Shown piece by piece: positions 56,603 through 64,000 of a stretch of DNA of 64,000 bases. The notes under the pieces are model-generated. The model saw nothing but the letters and a program-made list of their open reading frames with translations. It was not told the DNA's origin and ran no database searches. The DNA comes from Okapia johnstoni (taxonomy: Eukaryota; Chordata; Mammalia; Artiodactyla; Giraffidae): contig CM044326.1 of assembly GCA_024291935.2 (NCBI GenBank), positions 35,153,948 to 35,217,947 on the forward strand, given 5' to 3'. How positions within the stretch are numbered: the first letter of the stretch is position 1; the number at the start of each line of letters is the position of its first letter. The position numbers were made by a program, and so were the translations under genes.

Positions 56603-56888
56603 CTGTGGGGTCAAATGCCAATGGTCAAAAGAAGGAACAGTCCAGATGCAGACTGATTTAAAGGGTATTGGCTGTGTGATACTAGGTTAATCATAAAGTC
56701 GACTCAAGTCTCACTTTCATCTTTGACGCAAGAAGAGCACTCGTTTCTATTACTTGGTTTAGCTAATATTTCATAGACTACAATAAGCACAGGTGAGTTC
56801 ATCACTCAAAGAGAAAAGCTATTACTACTGCTCATACCAGTCTATAGACCTCTACCCACATAAGTAAAAGCCTAGATAATCCTTTTAA

Positions 56889-56958
56889 TGGACTCAATTT
56901 GCAGAGAAATGGGTGAATTTAGAATTTATCATTCATGGCATATTCTCACCAAAGTCTA
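56889..56958 (-). pseudogene. SNORD-like relic
   Basis: tggactcaa marks the former box D side (D lost) and tctcaccaaagtcta the former box C side (TTGGTGA). Box C decayed the same way as in the relic at 62544, which suggests shared descent. Confidence 0.38.
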
Positions 56959-56969
56959 TGCTTGACCCT

Positions 56970-57210
56970 GCTGCTGCTGCTGCTGCTGCTGCTAAGTCGC
57001 TTCAGTCGTGTCCGACTCTGTGCGACCCCATAGATGGCAGCCCACCAGGCACCCCCGTCCCTGGGATTCTTCAGGCGAGAACACAGGAGGGGTTGCCATT
57101 TCCTTCTCCAATGCACGAAAGTGAAAAGTGAAAGTGAAGTCGCTCAGTCGTGTCCGACTCTTAGCGACCCCATGGACTGCAGCCTACCAGACTCCTCCAT
57201 CCATGGGATT
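56970..57210 (-). mobile_element. BOV-A2 SINE
   Basis: Dimeric BOV-A2 in reverse, starting with (CTG)7 and containing both gtcgtgtccgactct monomers. The direct repeat ttgaccct at 56962-56969 and 57211-57218 marks the insertion, a few bases outside the snoRNA relic at 56889. Confidence 0.93.
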
Positions 57211-57218
57211 TTGACCCT

Positions 57219-57911
57219 ACTCACACATTAATTCAATTGTTCATTGTTGTATTTATTCAGGTATGGAATTATTCATGGAATATGTGATCATATGTTCAAA
57301 TATACAAACTCACAAAGAAAGTGACAGAAATCTAGAATAGAAACAACTCAAAATGGAAACGATCTTCCTGTACCCGTCTGTATGTTCATATCTAAACTAG
57401 GAGGAGAGGATTAGTGGTAGACATAAAGATGAGTCATCATTCTGCTTTCTTACTGAGCCATGTTTCCCTCCTTTTAAACTATTGACTGCGATTAGGACTT
57501 CATTTATTTATATGTAAGAACACATCAATATCTAGGAACTAACTAACACTAGGTTAGAAATTTGAATAATATTTATTATCTCCGTATGTCTATTTCAATA
57601 CCCACAGAGATTTAAAAACTAGGTGGTTTTGTTGTTTTTAATAAAACTCAGTGAAAAGAGTTGGATTAACAATAACCATTTTCATAAGGCACAGTCTGAA
57701 GATGAGCTATGTTCATTCTTTTTTCAATTAAATAATTACTTAATCAGCCTTTATTTACGTAATTTTTCCCTTCTCTAAATAAAAAACAAAAAGCTAGCAA
57801 ACCACCTACATCAAGCAATACTACTGAATCTTATATACATCTGCATACATATTCCTTTGAGAAAAGAGCAACAGCCTTTATGAATATATTTCACTAACAT
57901 TCAGCACTATG
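57219..57911. other. Intronic spacer, mostly unrecognised
   Basis: AT-rich sequence with weak snoRNA-like traces around 57399-57471 (gtcatcat and gagcca, but no box D) and around 57655-57715. No exon with both splice sites was found. Confidence 0.4.
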
Positions 57912-58041
57912 TGCTGTGCTGTGCTTAGTCACTCAGTTGTGTCCGACTCTTTGTGACCCCATGGACTGCAGCCCACCAGGCTCCTCTGTCCCTGGGATTC
58001 TCCAGGCAAGAACACTGGAGTGGGTTGCCATGTCCTTCTCC
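57912..58041 (-). mobile_element. Bov-A-type SINE fragment
   Basis: Reverse-orientation monomer (gtgtccgactctttgtgacc) flanked by imperfect direct repeats cattcagcactat and cattcagtgctat. Confidence 0.88.
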
Positions 58042-58284
58042 ATTCAGTGCTATAGTAATGTATAATAAGAATCCATGTTTCTTATATACTCACAGAACTG
58101 GTCCAGGCCCAGCTTTCTTTAGATTTACCCTCTTTACATTTCTTCGTTTACTCATACATTGATTTACTTGTAATAATCAATCTATCTCCAGAAGAGGCCT
58201 GTGATCCAGATATCTGAATATTCTGAACTTCTGCTGTATACTCATTTCCATAAAGGAAAAAAAAGGAAGGCCACTAGTAAATGA

Positions 58285-58357
58285 CGGACCTCAGAGTTAG
58301 ATATCACTTTAATCAAAATGTTTGATTCAGACACCCTCCAATCTCATCACTGGTCCA
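58285..58357 (-). ncRNA. SNORD113: C/D-box snoRNA, SNORD113 family
   Basis: Box D is at 58291-58294, box C GTGATGA at 58344-58350 and inner D' CTGA at 58327-58330. The stem TGGACC/GGTCCG is 6 pairs with one G-U. The inner part has TTTTGATTAAAG as in SNORD113. Confidence 0.9.
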
Positions 58358-58780
58358 GGCTTAGGACTCTTTTCCTTTGTTAATTTATACCTTCATTATC
58401 CCATGAGTCACAAACTCCGAGAACAGGATCCTTGATGTAACTCTGTTCATTGCCTCTAGGCTGATTTCTGACAGAGTTTGCAGACTAGATATAAGTGTAA
58501 CCTTGCTTCATATCAGGACCATCACAAAAAATGAGCCATACCTGGGCCATACACATTTAACTCCATCAATTTTAAACATGATGTAATGATCATTCAAAAA
58601 CCACAATGGTACCCTACATTCAGAACACTCACAATAAGTTGTCCCTCCTGAGCGCTTCCTCAAAATAATTAATAGGCTAGGTCTCTAATAGTATTGAAAT
58701 ACTAAACCAACTGTGGTGCAGAAATAATATGGACTAGATAACAGTTTTGAAAATTTTATGCCTTCCGTCTCTTTTTAAGA

Positions 58781-58849
58781 TGAATCTCAGAGGTACTGAA
58801 ATGTGTTAATTCTACTCCTTGGCCCATAACGCATTCTCACTGCTGGCCA
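58781..58849 (-). pseudogene. SNORD-like relic with box D
   Basis: The box D complement tcag is retained at 58787-58790 within tgaatctcag. The box C side reads GCAGTGAGA, not consensus. The body (tggcccataac.cattctcac) resembles the worn copy at 5554-5623 near the other end of the array. Confidence 0.42.
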
Positions 58850-58964
58850 TCCTTGGAGTTCTTAGATTTGGTTTTAGGCATACAGCATTTTGTTCTATTG
58901 ACCTACTTCAGTGACCACACATGAATGAACTATACAAACCAAGAAAAGAAACTTTGTCACTCAC

Positions 58965-59040
58965 ATTGCTCCTTACTCACAGAAGTAACAGCCAAGATCC
59001 TCGTCACTGGACAATAACTGATTTCAACGTGGAGTGTTCA
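58965..59040 (-). pseudogene. Degenerate host exon with two donors
   Basis: Two donor-like sites lie 16 nt apart (cactcac before 58965, gtgagtga; cttactcac before 58981, gtgagtaag). The acceptor has changed: attcag where other copies have attctg, so the AG is gone. Probably not spliced normally. Confidence 0.35.
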
Positions 59041-59456
59041 TTCAGAAAGAAAATGCAGATTTTTTAAAGAAGGAAAAGTGTAAATTTGGACTTTTAAAAT
59101 AGAAGTTAGTTCTATATTACTAGATTAATCAGAAACATTGGTTTCTGTCACATGTTCATCAGTCAATCCAACAGAGGTATCCTTTTCACCTATTGACTTA
59201 CTTTTTAGTGTGAAATAAACTGGTGAAGACTTTTAAAATGTTTTTATGAAGACCTTTTAATCCATCACCCAATATATGAACTATATTATTAAAATTTGTC
59301 TATATATCCCTACCAAAGCAAAAAGGCCAGATAATTTTTTAATGGGGGAAATTTTGATGAATTTAAATTCTTGTTCTAAAAAACAATCTGACTATACCAT
59401 ACACTTTAACTCATTAATTATTAATTTAATTTATTAATTTATTAAATAGCTCTAAT

Positions 59457-59551
59457 AAATGGACGGAAAATCCCATGGACAGAGGAGCCTGATGGGCTAT
59501 AGACCATGGGGTCACAAAGAGTTGGACACAACTGAGTGACTAAACAACACG
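59457..59551 (+). mobile_element. Bov-A/tA SINE fragment
   Basis: A short 5'-truncated SINE with aatcccatggacagaggagc, flanked by the 13-bp direct repeat aaatagctctaat at 59444-59456 and 59552-59564. Confidence 0.9.
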
Positions 59552-59724
59552 AAATAGCTCTAATGATAATTCAACTACCTAGACCTTTTTTAAAAAATAA
59601 AATACATACAGAAAGAGTCATCTGCTACTCAACACTAAATGTTATTATATTCAAGTTTCCTCACTGATGACATTTTCTTCAACAATGGAAATATTCTCTA
59701 TTAGCACTGCCCATTATGCATACT

Positions 59725-60130
59725 ACTATATATAAAAGAGATAGCTAACAAACACATACTATATAGCATAGGGAATTCCATTCAGTATTATTTAATAACC
59801 TGTATAGGAAAATTATGTTAAAAAATGAAATATGAATATGTATAACTGATTTATGTTGCTATACACTTGAAACTAACACAGCATTGTAAATCAACTATCA
59901 GTGAAAGTGAAACTCGCTTAGTCGTTTCCAACTCTTTGAGACCCCAAGGACTATACAGTCCATGAAATTCCCCAGGCCAGAATACTGGCATGGGTAGCCC
60001 TCCCCTTTTCCAGGGGATCTTCCCAACCCAGGATTCAAACCGGGATCTCCTGCATTGCAGGCAGATTCTTTATCAACTGAGCTATCAGGGAAGCCCTCAT
60101 AAATCAACTATACTCCAATTTTTAAAAATG
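59725..60130 (+). mobile_element. L1 3' end, interrupted by a SINE
   Basis: Ruminant L1 3'-UTR-like sequence: actatatagcatagggaa, then tatgtataactga, then attgtaaatcaactata and ctccaattttta. It is split by the Bov-tA at 59899-60099. Confidence 0.75.
59899..60099 (-). mobile_element. Bov-tA SINE nested in L1
   Basis: A tRNA-Glu-derived SINE in reverse orientation ends in tgagctatcagggaagccc. It is flanked by the direct repeat taaatcaactat at 59887-59898 and 60100-60111, so it inserted after the L1 fragment. Confidence 0.93.
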
Positions 60131-60278
60131 GCAGGCACTGGCCACATAGTGTTACTAAGAAACTAAATTTTTATTTTTGACTATTTGAATTTAAAAGTTA
60201 ATAGCAAGATGTGTTTAGAGAGTAGAGTGTATGTTATCCTTCCCTGAAGAAGGAGGGGCTTGGATCTTTTTATTTAAG

Positions 60279-60348
60279 TGGCCTTCCCGGCAGTAAAACA
60301 GGATTAATCAGACCCCTTCACATATTACACATGCTCCTCACTGGTCCA
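60279..60348 (-). pseudogene. SNORD-like relic
   Basis: It retains the terminal ctggtcca and a near C box (GTGAGGA) at the 5' side, but box D is lost (tggccttccc). About 70 nt. Confidence 0.35.
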
Positions 60349-60398
60349 CAGTTTTTACTCTTTTAAATAAAACAGATATGAAATTATGCTTTACTCAC

Positions 60399-60475
60399 TT
60401 GTAATAATGGCACCAATATTGGTGAAGCCTAAAGACACTTAACAAACACACCGAGAGACACTAATCTATCCATCT
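60399..60475 (-). pseudogene. Probable degenerate host exon
   Basis: A good donor (gtgagtaaa, read from tttactcac) adjoins 60399, in the right place relative to the snoRNA relic above it. No convincing acceptor was found, so the upper end is approximate. Confidence 0.3.
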
Positions 60476-61072
60476 GCTTACCACAAAAATCACCAACATG
60501 CATTTACTTGATTAAAAATAAATATCAGTGAACACAAGGGGATTCATAATTTTACGTTCACAAATCTCATGCTGAAACATTTTCCATGTTTCAATAACTA
60601 TCTAATTATTTCTATCTTATTTTTCACTATTGATTATATTAAACTACTATTTATCAAAATATTTTATACTGTGTTTATCATGATTTGTTATATTATTATT
60701 GATCATATGTATTATATTAAGTATTATTATAAATTGTATGAATATTTTTAAAATAAGACATATGACCAGAAACTCACCACCGCGAACAACACTGATATTC
60801 ACATACATCTATCTACACTTCCTCAAAGGAGGAGCACCCTTAGTCTATCTTACTGACTCAACTTTTCAGAGATGTATTAACGATAATTCTTGGTTCATAA
60901 GCTCCTTTCATAGCTGGATAAGGGGTAGCTCTCCTCTTTATTTCTACTTCATTTATTCATGCATCGATTCACTTATAATAATACCATCCATATTCATGAA
61001 CAACAAAAGGTCAAGAACACAATCCTTGAATATTTCTGACTTCCTTTGTAAGCACATTTCCCAAAGACACAA

Positions 61073-61146
61073 TGGACCTCAGAGTTACAAACTGGGTTTA
61101 ATCAAAATAGTATTCAGATGCCCCACGCATACTCATCATCGATCCA
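61073..61146 (-). ncRNA. SNORD113: C/D-box snoRNA, SNORD113 family
   Basis: Box D is at 61079-61082 and box C ATGATGA at 61133-61139. An inner D' CTGA is at 61114-61117. The terminal stem is TGGATC with GGTCCA (6 pairs including G-U). The TTAAACCCAG motif before the box D guide is the SNORD113 signature. It is the best-preserved SNORD113-type copy here. Confidence 0.92.
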
Positions 61147-61313
61147 GACTTGGTATTCTGTGCCTTTGTTTGATATGTTGTTCTTGACATATTCATTGAT
61201 TCACTGATAATAATACAATGTTCATGAATTAGGAAAATAAAACCAAGATGCTTGAAGATATGAATATGTCTGTGAAAGTTCACTTCCCACAGAGCTAGAG
61301 AAATAGCTCCTTG

Positions 61314-61387
61314 TGTAGCCCAGCATTGAAAATACGAATTAATCCATTTCCCTGTATCATATCAGTTCCATATTAGCCATTGGTCCA
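61314..61387 (-). pseudogene. SNORD113/114-like relic
   Basis: The outer stem ttggtcca and downstream flank (tgcttagac) are kept and the length is 74 nt. The box D position reads ccag and box C has decayed to ATGGCTA. It sits about 170 bases from the intact copy at 61073. Confidence 0.38.
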
Positions 61388-61613
61388 TGCTTAGACTTCT
61401 TGCATCCATATTTTATAGGACAATGAACTTTCATTTTCTACCATGACTAAGAAAAAGGCAAGATTTTCCATTTTTGTATATTCTCCTCCTTGATGGGTTC
61501 ATAGTCTATAACAATATCAATATAGTGTTTATATCCCCCGTGGTATGAAAATTAAAATTGAAACAAATTTTAAATTAAAATTTAAATTTGAATTAGAAAA
61601 ATTAAGTGGAACA

Positions 61614-61961
61614 CTAAGACTCTTAAAAGTCCCTTGGACAGCAAGGAGATCAAACAAGTCAATCCTAAAGGAAAGCAGTCCAGAATATTCATTGGAAGGA
61701 CTGATGCTGAAGCTAAAACTCCAACACTTTGGCTGCCTGATGTGAAAAGCTGACTCATTGGAAAAGAGCCTGATGCTGGGAAAGAATGAAGGCAGGAGGA
61801 GAAGGGTATAACAGAGGATGAGAAGGTTGGATGGCATCACCAACTCAATGGACATGAGTTTGAGCAAGCTGGGGAGATGGTGATGGACAGGGAAGGCTGG
61901 TGTGCTGCAGTCCATGGGATCGCAAAGACTCGGACACAACTGAAGGACTGAACTGAAGTGA
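61614..61961 (+). mobile_element. BovB LINE 3' end
   Basis: This is an RTE-type BovB fragment running from cttggacagcaagga to the tail tgaaggactgaactgaa. It encodes degraded C-terminal reverse-transcriptase residues in one frame but has no start or catalytic domain. It is 5' truncated, as usual for these copies. Confidence 0.88.
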
Positions 61962-62185
61962 AACTTTTCAGAAAATGAGTGAAATGCTTTTCACCCTTTT
62001 GTCCTAATAAATTCAGTCATGCTGAAATGGATTAATCATAACTCAAATTCCTAATATATTTTAGTCATTGACCAATGCATGTCCACCTTAGAATTGTTCA
62101 TGTATGTAGCCATTTACTCCTTCAAAATATCTCAGTGGGTACCCATGCCCAAGCCCCCAAACAGAACATGAATGTTATTACTTAC

Positions 62186-62269
62186 ATTGATCTCTTCTCT
62201 CTTTATCTAAGAGGTAAAAGTCAAGATCTTCGCCATGAGGGAATAACCAAATCTGGCAGAATGTTTATT
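62186..62269 (-). ncRNA. MEG8: Host lncRNA exon
   Basis: Donor gtaagtaat is read from attacttac just below 62186. The acceptor is ctgctcag followed by aataaac at 62269. Length is 84 nt, typical for the array, and it is the most 5' clear exon in the window. Confidence 0.55.
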
Positions 62270-62543
62270 CTGAGCAGTTAAAAGCAAATTTTAAAAAGAA
62301 TCAATCTACAATTATCCACTTCAAATGATCAATAATTAGGTAACCATAATCCTTGATTAGCGTCCTATTTTCAACATTTGGAAAGAGCTCTACTTTATAT
62401 ATATTAACTTGTGCGATCTTTTATTTTATAAAATATGATGGATACCACTGAATCTAGCAGTAAACACCAGAAAAATAACTATAACTATTAAGAATATGTC
62501 TCTCTAAATATTATCCATGAAGGGCTAAGATCATCTTTTTCAC

Positions 62544-62616
62544 TGAACTTTAATTGTGTGGAACTGGATCCATGGGAGAGGCAACTAACTCATGGTACAG
62601 TCTCACCAATGGTCCA
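62544..62616 (-). pseudogene. SNORD113/114-like relic
   Basis: The block has normal length (73 nt) and the usual downstream flank after ggtcca, and it keeps the outer TGGACC. Box D is lost (gaacttta at the expected place) and box C reads TTGGTGA. It lies about 275 nt upstream of the exon at 62186-62269. Confidence 0.4.
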
Positions 62617-63534
62617 AGCTTGATCCTACTTAATAAATTTATTAATTCACTCACTAATTCCTTTATTTAATTACTCATGGAATAATAAGACCATCCCTTT
62701 ATTTTTCTAAAAGAATTCCCAAAAGTTTAGAGAACCATCAAAACAGAACTGAAACACTATTATTTACAAAAGTCTATGTGCACCATTGGAAAAGCCTAGA
62801 ATGTTTCGTCTTCCCATGGACAACAGTTGTGTAAAACATGATGAATTAGGATCTTTCCATCCAATTGAATGCCTTCCATTGATGTACTGTTGGCTGACTT
62901 TTTGAAAAAGTGACTGAGATACAGATGTACACATTTGATTACTTATAATTATACTTCAATATCTGTGACCCAGGCACACTGGATAAGGACCTTAAATAAT
63001 ATTTACATTTGTCCTCATGTCATTAGCCAAAACAATAGCAAACTGGTTCTTTTAATGTTTGTTTGTATGCAACATAAAGTTGCATAAAAAGACTGAATTA
63101 AACACAACTGTGGTTGAATAAAACAGTCTCATCATTGTTCCATGCTCTCCCTCCCAATAACCCAGTTTATTCAATCAACTATTTATGTAAATGTATTTCT
63201 CTTTCCTTAGTAAAATGATTGATTGGCAACATGCCTCCACACAAAACAAAAACATTCAGTTTTGTGTGCAAATGGCCATCTGCTCCTTACAAAAAGGACA
63301 AGAGCCTTGACTACTAAGAATCTAAAAACATTGTTTTCGGAATTACCGATGTTTCATTACATACCTTACAAAGTTGGATGCATATATCTCTTACTCCTTG
63401 ATCACTGACATATTTTTAATTCATAGGCTCAGTTTATTTTAATAAAGCTATTCACACCCTAAACCAAAAAGCCTGAGAAGAAGGTGGTGTAGGTTCATTT
63501 CCCACAAAGAGAATAATGAGATGCCTCTCTGTTA

Positions 63535-63608
63535 TGGACCTCAGAGTTGCAGATGGGCTTAATCACAGTTCTTGTTCGAGAAACCCCATGAGATTCATCA
63601 CTGATCCC
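63535..63608 (-). ncRNA. SNORD113: C/D-box snoRNA, SNORD113 family
   Basis: Box D (tcag on the plus strand) is at 63541-63544 and box C GTGATGA is read from 63595-63601. The terminal stem is about 5 bp (GGGATC against GGTCCA). The body has the SNORD113 hallmark of a run equivalent to TTAAGCCC before the box D guide region. The inner D' position reads CTCG rather than CTGA. As the first intact copy in transcript order, it closely resembles human SNORD113 members as I remember them. No rRNA target is known for this family. Confidence 0.88.
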
Positions 63609-63753
63609 TGCTAGGAAATTTCTTTTCATTTATTGATTAATTTTCTGAGACACACACACACACACGAAACACAATCACAAAATTCCAAAAATCAGATTCT
63701 TAAACTTTAGGCTCTCACCCTACAGAGCTAATAAAACAACATTTCTTCTGTAA

Positions 63754-63827
63754 TGGAACTCAAAGCTACACATGTGGTTGGGTCAAAAATCCCTGCTTTG
63801 TATCAAACCCACATTCAACATTCCTTC
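63754..63827 (-). pseudogene. SNORD113-like relic
   Basis: The outer end reads tggaactcaa (box D TTGA instead of CTGA) and the body keeps a faint SNORD113-like layout, but no box C remains near cattcaacattcc. It follows the intact copy at 63535 by only about 150 bases. I call it a dead copy. Confidence 0.4.
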
Positions 63828-64000
63828 CTATGTGGCCCTCTCTGATTTAATTCATTTGTATGTCAAAGATGGTTCCATGAAAACATAATGAAACTACCAT
63901 CAGCAATCATCTCTAGACCACCCGCAAAGTTATCAGCCCCTCTACCCACGTGCAGATGGTGAAAGCAACCGTGGTAGAAAAGAGAAGATAATACTAAATT

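Larger units (their letters stand above)
4711..62269 (-). ncRNA. MEG8: MEG8-type snoRNA host lncRNA (repeated exons)
   Basis: This is a long non-coding transcription unit inferred from about 45 related exon copies, all on the minus strand, alternating with C/D snoRNAs. On the plus strand an exon typically begins after ttactcac (donor gtgagtaa on the RNA strand) and ends at cattct before gaggagta (acceptor tactcctcag, then aatg). Exons are 40-92 nt and share no reading frame. In established knowledge, SNORD113/114 snoRNAs lie in introns of MEG8 (Rian), expressed from the maternal allele of the DLK1-DIO3 domain. The exons would be by-products of releasing the intronic snoRNAs, or parts of a nuclear lncRNA. 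No promoter or polyadenylation site was recognised, so both ends of the gene probably lie outside the window. The 5' end would be beyond 64 kb and the miR-379 side below 1. Exon usage is inferred from splice motifs only. Confidence 0.78.

Noticed and set aside
60699..61187. Open frame of 162 residues on the plus strand
   Set aside because: Crosses the intact snoRNA at 61073 in antisense and is low in complexity. No protein family recognised.

Overview
The window is ruminant nuclear DNA. It carries many copies of the bovid/cervid SINEs Bov-tA and BOV-A2, RTE-type BovB LINE 3' ends and ruminant L1 3' ends. No open reading frame looks like a cellular protein gene. The longest frames are chance frames or lie inside retrotransposon remnants.

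The main content is a long non-coding array on the minus strand. About sixty copies or relics of a C/D-box snoRNA recur from about 63.8 kb down to about 3.8 kb. Each reads on the plus strand as a short block that opens with tggacctcag (terminal stem plus complement of box D, CTGA) and closes with tcatcat(c)...ggtcca or gatcca (complement of box C, RTGATGA, plus terminal stem). The sequences match the SNORD113/SNORD114 families, the imprinted snoRNA cluster in the introns of MEG8 (Rian in mouse) in the DLK1-DIO3 domain. SNORD113-type copies lie at the transcript's 5' side (63.5, 61.1, 58.3 and 56.1 kb) and SNORD114-type copies follow (52 to 9 kb), the same order as in human. About 25 copies keep both boxes in consensus form, about 10 have one altered box, and the rest are decayed.

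Between the snoRNAs sit about 45 copies of a 40-90 nt exon with a gtgagt/gtaagt donor and a cag acceptor. One exon plus one snoRNA forms a unit of roughly 1 kb. I read the whole as repeated host-gene exons, each intron delivering one snoRNA. From about 12.8 to 37 kb the units are arranged in a higher-order pattern with a period of about 6-7 kb, made of recognisable snoRNA subtypes.

Region by region: 1-2.3 kb is GA- or GC-richer single-copy DNA with one SINE and probable L2/MIR pieces. 2.3-2.8 kb is a decayed TCATTCAC-like simple repeat. 3.3-4.2 kb holds a SINE and an L1 3' end. 3.8-9 kb is the worn 3' edge of the array. 9-53 kb is the SNORD114 array. 53-64 kb is a sparser SNORD113 part with many SINEs. 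Several transposons landed inside or next to snoRNAs and exons, and two of them hit the snoRNA itself. Family names rest on sequence recognition by eye; no alignment or database search was run.
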